A stretch of 45,207 nucleotides of DNA from Trachelipus rathkii (Eukaryota; Arthropoda; Malacostraca; Isopoda; Trachelipodidae): assembly GCA_015478945.1 (NCBI GenBank), contig JABUQX010053355.1, positions 42,501 through 87,707 on the forward strand, written 5' to 3'. Shown here in pieces: positions 21,851 to 33,960 of the stretch; position 1 is the first letter of the stretch, and each line of letters starts with the position of its first letter. The position numbers were made by a program, and so were the translations under genes. The notes beneath the pieces were generated by a model that was given only the letters and a program-made list of their open reading frames with translations, had not been told where the DNA came from and ran no database searches.

Positions 21851-23440
21851 TTTAATATCCGTGAGCAAAACATCTTCCTATAGCTTGTTAATTACCTTTC
21901 TTTCTAAAATTTCGGAATAATCTATCCTCAGCAGGGAGAGAATATGGGAAAGTATCACAATCCTTACTAATGTCAATATATGAATAGCGCCAAGTATGAC
22001 GTTCTGAAAAGGAACGGCTCTATCAGTGATCTGCTCTTCATTCTAATTTTTGGTCCTTTGCCCTTAGTCATTTCGGGTGAATCTTCGTAACTGTGTCGAC
22101 TAGACCATATCGAAAGTCTTCAAGATAGAGTCTGAACAAAGTTTTGGATTTGTAAATTTTCCCGTCCTTTAGCATATATGCGACTCTGAGTGTGGTGGTC
22201 TTCTCTATGACGTTCCATTCTAAACCACACCACTATAGCAGCTTGTAGTCGAACCCGGCCATCAGTTTCATTTTAAATCCTATAAATACATAATTGTGCT
22301 ACTCAGGTCGTCCCACGCAAGCATGCTCCAGAACCCTCTTCGTTCTATATTAGAGCGTTCCATCTAATGAATGGACTATCCTCTCTTATCTTATACTTCG
22401 ACATGACGTACCTAATTCCACGTCTTGATGCTGACGACGAGTAACAGCCCTAATAGGATTCTCATTGATGAAGAGAGCCTCGTTACACTGCTCCGAAAAC
22501 AGCAACATGTCTAATTACACACACACCACTATTGAGCAACTAAGCCTAATGATCAGTTAGTAGATCTGCGATGTGACTTCCTGTATTGGGCGCAGCTTGA
22601 TCGATGAAACTGGGGCAGTGTATTCCATGCTCAAAAAACTCAGTTCATTCATAGCCGGCTGTGTTGCACTCGTACTTACACTACAACACGTACTATAGCG
22701 TGACATATTGTATTTTTCAAAACAGAAAATCTCACCCACCGGTTTCTCTGTTCCTTAACTATGCTCTTTCAGGGCTGTAGTAGTACCGCTGTATTATCTT
22801 GATTCTGTGAGTGGTCTCCTCTACACGATACATACTCCTCTTTTGGAAACAAGGTTTCCAAAATTGTGTGATCTAGTATGTGGCCTTCACAAGACTTCTG
22901 ATCAGACGCCCCCGGCATTTGCCTTGCTCTTTCAATGAGTGGTATCAACATTCATGCTTCACTTGACGGAGTATCAACGCAGTGTGCGGCGTATCCACTA
23001 CAGCAGTCTCTGGGGTAGGGTTCGCATGCCGGAGCACAGGGCGTTTCTCGTCGTATGTGAACAGTTGACATGGAGTGTCTGCAGGACTATTTTAGTTCCT
23101 GTATGCCGCAGCATCCCATATTTGCGTATACGCTCTGACACTAATTGTTCTGATTGCAATTCGGTTACACCGCTCGCGGCTGCGAACAATTGCGTGCAAT
23201 TAGGAGTCCTGCAGCATAGCCGCGTGCCAGGATCACTCCGAGCTATAAAGACTATCTGCGAGCAGAGCGCTCACTACGCAGACCGCTGAGTCTGAAAAAG
23301 GAGCATAAGTTTTACTATCCAAAAGGCACGACGCACTTGATTTGCTCACTATATCGCTACGAGAGCGAGGAGAGTGAGCGACGATAGTATATATCTGCAC
23401 AAGAGTGCCAGGAGTCGGTGGGTCTCTCAGTGGCGCCATC
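21851..23440. other. Unassigned balanced-composition region
   Basis: About 1.6 kb with near-balanced composition and only short open frames (longest 116 codons at 22939-23289). None resembles a known protein, and overlapping frames on both strands argue against coding. Two stretches at 22938-22949 and 22971-22982 resemble parts of a template-switching cDNA adaptor (see findings). Confidence 0.4.
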
Positions 23441-23466
23441 TCGCCGTGCCGCTGCGAGGATCCGAA

Positions 23467-23636
23467 GCGGGGGAACTAAGGCACTCCCCCCCTTCCCGGG
23501 GAGTGGTCGTCCGAACCCCCCACATCTTTTGGTCCTTTAGGTGTCGCGGGGGTTCCTCGACCATCCCCTCCCCCTACGGGGTATGAAGAACGTCCCCCCC
23601 TCTGTCCCCCGTCCGGCTCTCGAGCCCCTAAATGGG
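23467..23636 (+). repeat. GC-rich dispersed repeat, copy 1
   Basis: Very GC-rich island that aligns with 26466-26624 in the same orientation. Shared landmarks in order: a run of C, CCGAACCCCC, TTTGGT, GGTGTCGCGGGGGT, TTCCT, CCCCTCC, ACGGGGTATG, ACGTCCCCCCC, CTGTCCC, CGTCGGCTC-like, and CGAGCCCC. A short A-rich tail follows at 23650-23662. It could be a SINE or part of a larger transposon. Confidence 0.8.
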
Positions 23637-23662
23637 GGGAATAATATTAACAAAAAAAAAAA

Positions 23663-24060
23663 GTTAATCCCATCCTTAGAATTGTTTTACTGTGAGGAGC
23701 TCCAAATATATAATTTTGTTTTACTGATAGGAGCTGCCCGGTCCCTAGTTACATACCTGGTGACAATTAAAGAAAATCTGACATCTGAGCATTATATAAC
23801 AAAAGTCGTCTCACCTCACATACCCTAGCGTTAGGACTCATCGGGCCGTCTAGCGAGGGCTGTGAGTACGATGCGATGGTGAGGCGAGCATGGTGGATGG
23901 ATCTGAAGGTATATAGGCGCATCGGTGATCGCACTAGCCGGGTAACTGACAATAACTACCGATACTATATATATATATATACGTAGTGGAGCTATATATA
24001 TATATAGATAGTATATATAGTAGTATATTAGGAAAGCTATTTATATTCATATGCCGTTCA
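23663..24060. other. Unassigned sequence
   Basis: Unique sequence, then TA repeats at 23965-24030. No gene recognised. Confidence 0.4.
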
Positions 24061-24162
24061 GTGGAAGGCACAAACCAAAGAAGACAAAAAAACATATTTC
24101 TTTTTAAATTTCGTTAATATTATTGCAAATTCAGAATGTGTTAAAATGCATTTATTTCACAG

Positions 24163-24246
24163 GTTTTATACCCAAACTTTACATAGCATGCAATCGTATT
24201 TTGAGGACTGTGGGTTTATAAAGGTCCATAAAAGAAATTATTGTTA
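24163..24246 (+). CDS. Weak candidate terminal exon
   Basis: A TTTATTTCACAG acceptor-like site is followed by 27 codons and a TAA stop. The translation begins FYTQTLHSMQSYFEDCG and has a protein-like composition. I recognise no family. Because such short frames also arise by chance, this is only a candidate; no partner exon is identified. Confidence 0.15.
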
Positions 24247-24329
24247 AGTGAATGTTTAGTAATATGAGTAGAAGGCCTATCTAGAGACCTTTTATTATTT
24301 ATACGTTAAGCGTTAAATAAATAGACTTT

Positions 24330-24800
24330 CTATTAGAATGTATGAGCGTTTGTTGTGTATTCGTCGACTAAAGAATACACTCGTCCAGCAAGGTGATAAG
24401 CGACAACCGGATGGCAAGCAGTCACGGGTGGTGCCTCAATCACGCCTTCCGGGACATATGCGTAGCGGGGTAAGGACATTACACGGAATTCCCTGCGGCA
24501 TGTCCCTCGTCCGGGACGGGTCCACCTCGGAACCGCTAGCACAGGCGCGCGCTTATGTGTGATTTTTCTGGGAGAGTTGTCGCGAGGGGGTATCCTACGG
24601 CCCGCGCCGCCCCTCATGCGGATCGGACATCAGAGCGGCTAGCCGGCGAATCAACAGAGCCGCGAGTACTGAGCTGTGATCCCGCTCGCTCGCGAGCCTC
24701 CCTACAATTGCCGGATCCGGTAGTAATTAACCTTACATCTTAATCAGGTAGTCTAGATATTTCAGCTGAGATCGGGCCCGAACGTATCGGGAAGAGAGTA
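24330..24800. other. GC-rich unassigned island
   Basis: A CpG-containing region whose overlapping open frames on both strands (up to 94 codons) match nothing known. Composition alone explains the lack of stops. It does not align with the GC-rich repeat at 23467. Confidence 0.4.
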
Positions 24801-26390
24801 TTAAGCCGCAGTCTAATGTCACCGCCGCCCTCTAGCTACCCCCTCAAAAATAATAGCCAATTTTCTATTTGTATGTTTAATTTTTTTATTATTTTATTTT
24901 ATTTAATTTTATCTTTTTATTTAAAACCATTTTCAGCACTAAAATGCTTGCGCCAGGAATTCGACCAAATTTTGAGCCAATTGATTCAAACTATTGTATT
25001 ATTATTATTATTATTATTATTCATTCATTCATTATACATTTTGTACAGTTTATTATTTCAGATCTGCGATTAGTGCAGAGGAGATCAGCACGAATATTAT
25101 TATGTATTATTATTCATTATAACAAGTCAAGGTGACGCAGGAGAGCGAGAGCAAGTAAAAGTATAAATCTTAAAGAGATTGTACATTACATAGAGAGAGT
25201 ATGCAGAATAGTCTGTAAGTCGTCGTACCGGTGAACTCGATATCCGAAAGGGGTTAAGCTACGTATGCGCTAAGCTCAAAAAACCTTAATATATGGGTCT
25301 TTTCTTCCTGTACTAAATCTCTTTCCCTTTTCGCAAACCATAAGTGCTTGCGAGATTTAAACATATTTTCGCGAGATTTAAAATAATTTTTCTTCTGCTT
25401 TTTACAAACAAAATATTATGATAGTAATACAAACCTTACAAAATTAGCGGTTTGCGAAATCACAAAGACCCTATATCTTAAATACTAAGTAATATATATA
25501 TATAGTATATAGTAGTATATATATATAATATATAGGGGTATGTATAGTAGTACAGCATAATATAGTTATAGCCATATAACTCTATATACTAGTACTATAT
25601 AATAGGCTAATAGCTAATAGTGGAGTTCATCAGCTGATATATAGTAGCGTATATATATATACGATAGGCGGACGAAATGTTCTGAGATAAGCAGGCAATA
25701 AAAGTTACTTGAACGTAAAACGTACTAAATATGTTGCTAGAATGTATAAATTTGTTCCAAATATTTTAATAAAAAGATTAAAAATAAGTGAAGCAAAATT
25801 TTTTTTTAAAAATACTGTCCTTTTATAAAAAGATATAAACATAGGAAAAGCCCACTTCTATAAAAGATAGCTATCATTCCGAATATTTAGTAAGATTACC
25901 ATACGTTATTTAATTAAATTTCTAGTGAACGTAAGAATTCTTGCTTGCTGTTCAACTGTTTTCAGAATAACTAATTTACTTTAATTATTATTATTATTAT
26001 CTATTATTATTATTATTCATTATTATTATTATCTATTATTACTGATGTATTATATTATTCATTAATTATATAATCATATTTATGTATTATTAATAATTAT
26101 TATTATTATTATTATTCAATTATCAAGGTGAAACGTACAAGATAGGTACCCGCATGATAATGCTCGAAATATCTAAGATAGATACAGAAGAAGGCTGATA
26201 ACATATATGGAAATCAGCGTATGAAATTTGTTGGAAAAATCGAAAAAAAAAATTTTTACTTTTTTTATTTAAAGTTGGTGTTTTTCTTATAGCTCGAAAC
26301 TGACGATAGGTACGTACGAGAGGAAGAGCTGAATAACATTTGTAGAATCAGCGCATGAAATATTTGAAAAAAAGCAAGACTTTTTTTTTT
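24801..26390. other. AT-rich region with ATT microsatellites
   Basis: Includes (ATT)n at about 24995-25022, TA repeats at 25490-25660 and (TTA)n at 25980-26120. The rest is unique AT-rich sequence. No gene seen. Confidence 0.5.
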
Positions 26391-26465
26391 GTTAAACTAA
26401 AGAATACCCCAGGGTAAAACCGCAAAAGATGGCACGATAAGGTCGGGGTCTCCGCCTCCTGGGGA

Positions 26466-26624
26466 CGACGGGTTTGGAACTAATTTCCCCCCTCCGGGAG
26501 GGTCTCCCGAACCCCCGCTCTTTGGTATTGTGGGTGTCGCGGGGGTGTTCCTGCCTCCGCCCCTCCTCACGGGGTATGGAAACGTCCCCCCCTTCTGTCC
26601 CAACCGTCGGCTCGAGCCCCCATA
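26466..26624 (+). repeat. GC-rich dispersed repeat, copy 2
   Basis: Second copy of the repeat at 23467-23636, same orientation and about 3 kb away, diverged by substitutions and small indels. The 81-codon open frame on the minus strand (26397-26642) is Gly/Pro-rich because of the base composition. Confidence 0.8.
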
Positions 26625-26642
26625 AAAACAGTGATTTATCAC

Positions 26643-27400
26643 GCTGATCTCCTATATTATGTTTTTAGTTTCTCTACCTATCGTACGTTTTGGAGACATA
26701 TACAGAAAAAAAATAATGTGTCGCAATTTTCCATACAGATTTGTCATACGCTGATTCCATATAATGTTATCAGTTGTTCTTAGTGTGTACCGCTATCTAG
26801 TTTTCCGAGATATCGATGCGGGGAACCGAAAAAAGTTGTCAGCTGCCATCGGCTTTCTCTCCATCTTAATTGATTATCTTTATTATTGGAACTCTTGCAA
26901 ATGTCACAGTGGGTGCAAATACATTTTAACAGGTTCTTCGGAATGTAAATCTTGTCAGGTTATTATATATTATTAAGTATTCTTTCATGTTATCAGTATA
27001 ATATGGGGGGCCATTGTATTATCTAATTTATTGGTATCTAGCAGCTCTGGGGTTAGCATCTCGTGGTTGAAGTAGTTATGTGCTGTCAATTCAATTCAAT
27101 GGGGGACCTATTGAAAGAATTTTCTTTTTTCTAAAATCAATCAATCAATATAATTTAATAAATCAAATTAAAACGCAAAAGCAAATTATTATAGCCTCCA
27201 CTATTCTTAGCTAACTCAAACAAATTGTACACTCGGCCAAGGAAGTGTCGAAATTCTATAGGAAGACGAGATACCAAACACATTATCATTACGCCTGCTT
27301 ATGCATACGAGAATTGGCCCCTGTATACTTAGTAACCTATACTATTCCGTGAGAGGCAGAGTATACACCGTCATCTCTAATACGTATTATAATAATAGGA
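26643..27400. other. Unassigned sequence
   Basis: Mostly AT-rich unique sequence. No gene recognised. Confidence 0.4.
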
Positions 27401-27730
27401 TATATAAATAGTATAGTACCTTAATATAGGGTATTATAATATATTATTATATATCACATATACGATATACGTAGCACGTGTTACATATCTAATAGGCTAT
27501 ACGTATAAGTGATACGTTTAGGTTATAGAGATAACGTAGTATATAAGTAGATATATATATTTAATATATAGTATTCAGGCTTAGTATATAATATTATGAC
27601 TCATAGAATAGTAATATACGCTTTATAGTGGTATTATATACTATAGGATATATATATACTTTATATATATATATTATAGTTATAGTGAATATATATTTAT
27701 ATGATATATATATGATATATATATACATCG
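27400..27730. repeat. Degenerate TA-rich array
   Basis: TA repeats with many G and C interruptions. Confidence 0.75.
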
Positions 27731-28960
27731 GATCTATACTGGATAAAGCATAAACGCGGTAATAAGATAGAGTTAAGGTAACTAAGGACTAAGCGGGGGT
27801 ATAAGCGTGAGTAGTTGCGCCATCCGATGACAATCACAGGTTACAGTCAGCGAGACTGAGTACGATAATTGTTGCGGCGAGACCTATGTACGGCTATGAT
27901 GATACTACAGACGGTAGCGTACTTAATAGCTTAGATAGATGAAGAGGAGCGGTACGGGCAGGGCATAATTGTCGTTAAGTGGATGCATGATTATCATGTG
28001 CTATTTTTTCAGTATAGGTTTGAGTTCTTACGTGTTACTCGATTGAAGTACTATTACACATAAATATTTTTGAGTGTCTGACGTGGAGACAGAAATAAGA
28101 AAAATAGTTTAACATCAGAAAAATGGGCAGCATCTCCCGTAAAAAGGAGTGTTGCAGGCGCCATGGTAACTAGAAAACTATAAATTACAGGATAGAATGA
28201 AATGTATGGAGCACTTGTTTGTATTTCAGCCAAGTATCTGGCTTACATTCGAAGACTAAATTAAAAGAGAGTTATTCGCTTATTCTAACAGTATTGTATG
28301 GTAATCGACTCCTTAAATATTAAGTAAAAATGAGCTTAGATCTGAATATTAGGTGGGCAAGAGCACAGCTCTGGATGTGGGACCTGTCGGAAGACGAGAT
28401 CGGCCATGTAGTCGTATCGAAGGAGCTAAATGTGTTGCCCAAAAGATTTTTAACTTGAGCGTGTTGAGAGTAAGAGTTATTACGGTTTTCTGTGGTTTAA
28501 CTCCTTTTTAAGGGGGTTCGTAGCAGATGGAGAGCGGACACACGAGGGCGACGACGTACACTCGATCCCCCGTCGTAACCCGGGAGCCCGACGTAGAGTG
28601 GCCCCCTGGAACACCGACGTAGCCAGAGCTACCTGATTCCAGATCGGTATTCTTGTGGTTTACGCACGTGGTTTCTCCAGTAGTTTTAACAAACCATAAC
28701 AAGCTAGCCTAGGCATTGTTTGGGCACCGCAGATGTTGTGCGGTGCATGTCATCGGCGTGGGAATTGGAGGATAGGAGGGGAAGCATGCCGCTTCACGAA
28801 GTTATTCACAAGAAACACTGGTACGATTTTTGTCAACACGGACTTATTTTAAGAATTGTTCGATTTTGGTACTTTATTAAGCTATATCACCATAGTATGA
28901 TATTTTATATCTTTGCCACCATTATAAATTAGCTCTGCTGGATCGTGATTACTAATAATG
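27731..28960. other. Unassigned sequence with a GC-rich patch
   Basis: Balanced composition, with a GC-rich patch at 28510-28660. The 64-codon minus-strand frame in the patch matches nothing known. Confidence 0.4.
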
Positions 28961-28975
28961 ATATGGATATTTCAG

Positions 28976-29154
28976 CTGTGGTTGCGAATTACAGTGGCCT
29001 GAACTTTTTCGGAGAGATGGTGGCGAGCCTAAAGAATTGGTGCAATCATATTCAGTAAAGAAATTACAGCGTACTTTCTTAAAGAAGATCTTACAGTTTG
29101 AGGACCTGCCCAGGCGCCCCGATGACAGGATTGGGAAAGTCGGAGAATATCTTG
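28976..29154 (+). CDS. Weak candidate exon, unknown protein
   Basis: ATATTTCAG is followed by 59 open codons with an even, protein-like composition (it starts CGCELQWPELFRRDGG and ends near DDRIGKVGEYL), then a possible donor GTTAAG at 29155. I recognise no family. A second candidate exon follows at 29335-29413, but the two are not in compatible phase as read; a one-base sequence error would be needed. Confidence 0.22.
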
Positions 29155-29334
29155 GTTAAGTGTGAAAGTGCAAAAAAAACTCCTCAGCAGCTTAAAAGAA
29201 GGATGAACAGTGTTTACCGGGCCCAAAGTTGACTGAGTTCATTCTAGTGTAGCGTTGAATAATTACTTCGGCATCGTACGATTAAGTAAGAGGGGGTTAT
29301 GCGTTGCGTTTTAACCTGCCTTTTTAATTTCCAG

Positions 29335-29413
29335 GCATGATATGTTTTATGTACAGGATATAGCACGGCGCAAAGATTGGCCAGGAATTTTACTTGGAGA
29401 CAGGCATGTAAAG
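29335..29413 (+). CDS. Weak candidate exon, unknown protein
   Basis: Bounded by TTTTTAATTTCCAG and by a consensus AAG|GTAAGA donor, with one uninterrupted frame whose translation contains FYVQDIARRKDWPG. Both splice sites are strong. The family is unknown to me. Its neighbour at 28976-29154 may belong to the same gene. Confidence 0.25.
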
Positions 29414-30625
29414 GTAAGACGAACTGACAGAATCTAAGCACCCTATAAAACAACTGACATTTTTGTAATCTGAGGTAGAATGAGGAAGAATTGAAATTTG
29501 GTTTTTGGTATGCTTATCTTTTATTATGTTTATTTAATTTTTTATGTGTAATAGTGTGGCGAGGAGTCATTGGGATCATCAGAGCGTCGAGAGCGGGAGA
29601 GCTAGAAGCGCGCCCGTCCAGCATGTGCCAGAATCACGAGGGGCTCCTAGTGAGGAGCTTCGCAGAGATGGCTGCCGGCGACAGTCGCGGCCTCTCCAAT
29701 CTTGGCGAGTCGATGACACGTAGGAGGGGAGCACTTGCACTATATTAGTGTTATAAGCAGTAACAACGGACGAATGGCGGAAAGGGAACAGATAGAAATA
29801 GAAACGTGTGCAAGAGCGATATTATCGTGAACTGATGTACGTAGAGCAATATCGAACAGTGTTTTGCATGAATATAACGCGCTTGCTTCAGAGACGGTAG
29901 AGTGGTGCGTAGCTGGTGAAAAGGCGAATAGCATATATGTAGCCCACTAACAATTTCTGGACGCGTCAGACTGAGAGACGGGTTTAGAATTCTTACTAGT
30001 GTTGCGCAGTTTTCTGCGGGCTTTTGTCGTGCAATTTTACAGTTATATATGATGGTTAGAACATGTTTAACGAAGTCTGTTCGCAGAGCATGATGGCCAG
30101 ATTGTGATGTATGAGCTGGTGAGCTCTGTTCAGATACACTTCAATTGTACGGTGCATATTATTATTACAATTTTCTGAACCTGAACTTCAATAGGAGAAA
30201 GGTGTAGTGCTTATTAATCAAAAGTTAATAGCTATTTCTAGAGTGTAACACTTGTGTAGTCTCATCTAACTTACACGCCCTGTCCTAAAGAAACTCTGAC
30301 GCCACAGAAAAGGGCTGTATATGCAAACAAACGCGATTAAGGAACGTAAAACATGAGTATTGCAGGCGGTCTTGAACCGTGGACATCTCTGATCTAGCTG
30401 CCGGTGATGCAGACGTAGGAAGGAGAGGGTCGTGAAAAGGCCGGTGATTTCTGTGGGTGTAGGAAACGCGACATTGGCTAGGAATCTTCACTGGTCGGGT
30501 AGTATGATAGCTTTGGCCCGAGCGTCGCGAGGATGGGCACTTGGATAAGGAAGCACGACAAACAACAGGAGATCAGAGGTGCTGATGGAGGCTATAGCAT
30601 GTGTGTAGTAGAGCCGTGCGCGGTG
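29414..30625. other. Unassigned balanced-composition region
   Basis: Contains an 85-codon frame at 29491-29748 with a GC-rich second half, not recognised. No RNA gene or transposon motif is clear. Confidence 0.4.
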
Positions 30626-30629
30626 CCCT

Positions 30630-31345
30630 GCGTGTATGGCACGCTCGTCACACGTCGCCAAGCTCCCCTTTGGGGATGTTCCCCTCCTCTCTTTGCTTAC
30701 CTATGTCCTAGTTTCGCTTTTCAAAATCGGCTGACCAAATTAGGGGCTGGTTGTTCGATTGGGTTGGAGGGGTCGGGGCAAGCTTCTTCTCATTTCGGTC
30801 AATATGATGTCCCCAGGCAGGGGTTCTGGCTTTATGGCGTGGTGGCGGGCTGATGCGTTGGACTTTGCTGTTAGAATGAGTGCTGTCGTCACCTGGCACA
30901 CGTCGTGACTATCGCGAGCCGGTGCAGTACGATGACGCCGCGGCCGGGCGTCATTCTTCAACCTCCATTTCAATTCCTGCGTCCTCTTATATTCTAGAAT
31001 TTACCCTTCGTCTCAATCTTTCCGATTCTATTCTCTTCAGATCTGGATAGAATTTCCGGATGGGTGCGTCCTGAACCTTGTGAAATTTCCAGTTCTTTAA
31101 AAACCAACATCTAACGAAATCTCCGACGTCGCTAAGGACCACCCGAGGGTTGTGACTTCCTTAGGACTTGCCGTAAAGCTCACGTGTGGAGAGGCTGATG
31201 CCGAGACACAGGTCCATCGAGTCTCTTCCCCGGTTGACAATGAAGTAGGACATCGTGGCCTTAACAGATAAACAAACAAATGTCTTGGAAACCTCCTCAC
31301 TCAACACGACGGTTGCTAGGGCGGGCACTCAAAAGAAGATAGCAC
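30630..31345 (+). mobile_element. LINE (family A), second copy, heavily decayed
   Basis: Aligns in order with 8695-9275 of the first copy: the segment starting GTATGGCACGCTCGTCAC (30633) against 8706-8730; CTCTTTGCTTACCTATGTC (30691-30709) against 8756-8776; the LNL-SDLDRIS-GWV region (31010-31065) against 9020-9060; and GGCCTTAAC followed by CGGTTGCTAGG (31257-31320) against 9198-9268. These are the palm and post-palm parts of the reverse transcriptase. The catalytic box is unreadable and the frame changes many times. The copy lacks the 3' end and poly(A) tail seen in the first copy. It is in the same orientation. Confidence 0.65.
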
Positions 31346-33450
31346 CAGGTAACGTAAGTACGTGACGGAACGATTTCTTTGATCCAAAAGCGAAATGGCT
31401 CAGGGACCTTCTCTGTTCGACTTAATATATTTCCTTTGGTGTTACTATTTTTAATCGTGATCTTCTTGGAGATTAAACTCCTTAACATTATGCCCTTTTT
31501 GAAACAAGCTTCTATAGTTGGTTGTTGCTGATGTGCCTTAGAGATTATTCTATTTAACAGCTCGAACATTACGTGGGTCTTGTAGTACTGAGAATGCAAA
31601 GTGTAATTTTTTCGTTTGGTCATGGGTGTCGTGTAATAAGAGTGTGCAGAAGCTACTAGATAAAACGATCAGCTGGAGAGTACATCCTAGTTTTCAGCAT
31701 TGGTCGATTTTCAGTGTTGTGGTCCTGACGAGGGACTGCTGAGAATATATGGCGAGCTGTTAGTGTTAGCCTGCAGTAGCCGAAGGTGAATGTCTGCTAT
31801 ATGGATAGCCTCCTTCAGTTAAGTGGTACTTGTATTCGAGAGTGCGACGGACTATGGCGCTTCTAGCTACTCCGAGAAATAGAACGTACGAGTTCTTAGG
31901 TTTTGCCTCCGAAACTTTTTTCGAGAGATAAGTACACAAAGACGACTATTGAAGAAGAGAATGAGGATGTGGCCTGTGTACTCTGGAAGATTAGTCATTT
32001 ACCTAATTATCTAATGTCTAATTAATGATATATAGGATGGAAAGTCGAGCGTGAGAGGACGACGCTGGATAAGGATAATAGTCGAGCGAAAGCGAGAGTC
32101 GTTGCGTCTTTCTCTAATTGCTATAGGCTGGATGAAAGGTTACTGGTACAGGCCACTCTGTGACATTATAGGAGAGTTTCCTACAGAGACAGAAAGGATG
32201 GTCTCCATTGTGATACCCAGAAGAATCGGTTAAGGCATTTTTGTGCATCTGACTGAGGAAGAGTTTTACTAAAAACATACAAAAGAATTATCTTGTACCT
32301 CAGAGCAGATGTTTTACAGAAAGAGCGTATATAAAGCCGTTCTTTGTACGCCAGTTTAAGCCTCTTCTTCATGTGGAGAGATATATGTAGGTGAGGGTAG
32401 TTACTGGGTGATACACGAGTAAATTTTAAGCGTATCATTTTAAGTTAACATTGTTAGTATGGAAATAGGATGAAGATACAGTTTCATGAGAATTATTCAA
32501 CTGTGTATTAAAGGAAATTCTGAGGAAGCTGACAGGGGAAGATAGGAGTATAAAGATATATGGATGGTGCTTGTCAAGTTAGACAGCAATGAATGGCTAC
32601 CTTAAATATAACGGCGAATGCGATGCTCAGAAGACAGCATGGGTTAGGGTAGAGTAAGTTGATGATCGAATGCACATACTATATAACAACCATCCGGCAA
32701 GTTCCACGCCGGAGGGGGATGGTCGGGAATCGTTTCAGGGACGAACACCGGGTCGGTTGTGATAGACGCCTTGGGACGCAGAAGCGAACGTGATCTACGA
32801 ACTTGCAGAGAGACTCCTGTACTGATGGGGAGCAGATGGGGCGGTGGCGCCGAGCGAAAGCACTACTGACTACTGCCGACGCTGGTCTAAAGCATAAACA
32901 AAGGTACTGTAATATATCATACCCGTTATAATTGAATAGTTTTGGACAGAATTTAACTCGCATCGGGGATAGTAGATTGCTCTTTCATGTTGACTGTTAC
33001 AGGAGATGGCGCTTACGAGACTTTGTGAGCATTTGATGTATGGCCCAGTATCAGACGAAGAACTTGAGAGTTGGACCACTGGAGCGAGGAACGCATGGCT
33101 GGCTCATTAAATCATTATATGTGGAGCATTGGATGAGAGTAGGTGGTGAGCATGCATAGTCACCTTATGAGTGTATTTCGATAAGGCTGCTCAGGAGATG
33201 TGAGGTTTATTTCCACGCTCCTCATTATACAAATTAGGCTATATGCTAAAGAAAACTGTATATTCTTAAAGAAATACGAAACAAAAAATGAGCTAGGAGT
33301 AGGGAACTGGAACTGATCGGAAATAGACTCGCTTGTTAACTTATTTCTCCATAATTATGGGAGCTGGGAGCCGAGCTTGGCTCTGTGTACAAATTTGCGG
33401 ATTTGCACTGAAAGACTAGTGGTCTAGCTAAGTTGAAACATATTCTTGAA
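31346..33450. other. Unassigned region
   Basis: Balanced composition. The 108-codon frame at 31297-31623 (minus) partly overlaps the LINE copy and is not recognised. A GC-richer patch at 32690-32880 has overlapping frames on the minus strand that match nothing. If the LTR element at 33454-35020 were complete, its reverse transcriptase would be expected on the minus strand here, but I found none. Confidence 0.4.
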
Positions 33451-33453
33451 ACT

Positions 33454-33693
33454 TTAAATCATATTGAATGACAGGTGTTGATTAATATGTAGAATTTTTA
33501 CTCTTAGCATTTCAAGCTTGCAGTTCTTTATAAGAGGTAAGTTCATGGGACAATGGGTATCCTTAGATATAAAGTCGCTTCCTAACAAGATAGAACCTCG
33601 GTAAGAGCATGTATCATCAACTACGCAAACGATGACATTAAAAAAATATTTGTTTATTAAAAAGGGCAATATTATATTCCTTAAAAGTTTCAA
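33454..33693 (-). pseudogene. Retrotransposon protease fragment (retropepsin C-terminal half)
   Basis: The 79-codon minus-strand frame contains CVVDD followed by ILLGSDFISK. In Gypsy-like and retroviral proteases this (I/L)LG-DF motif forms the second conserved block of the aspartic protease fold. The catalytic D-T/S-G triad, normally about 60 residues earlier, is not seen. It lies downstream (on the minus strand) of the gag-like frames and of the primer-binding site, in the order expected for an LTR retrotransposon. Confidence 0.5.
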
Positions 33694-33937
33694 TTGGTTA
33701 TTGGAAATTGAATTTAAAAATATGACTGTTTGTAAAAGATTTACGGTAGTTAACTGACTAATTTTACGGTATAAAGATCCTTTTATGAGCGAAACGGAGG
33801 ATCTATTATCGATCGAGCCTATAGTATTTTAGTAGGTATTACTGAAGTGGTTCCTATCATAATAGTAAGTGGTAATCCCATAATAGATCCATTTAAATCA
33901 TTAATGCTTTGAGGCTCGAGACAAGGTTACAAGGATG

Positions 33938-33960
33938 AATATTCTATTCTATTCTATTCT
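33938..33960. repeat. (TTCTA)n microsatellite
   Basis: About four units of a pentanucleotide repeat just past the end of the gag-like frame. Confidence 0.85.

Noticed and set aside
22939..23289. 116-codon plus-strand frame
   Set aside because: Overlapped by frames on the other strand and by composition; no similarity to any family I know.
30370..30395. B-box-like GGTTCAAGACC on the minus strand
   Set aside because: No tRNA structure around it and it deviates from the consensus; likely chance.
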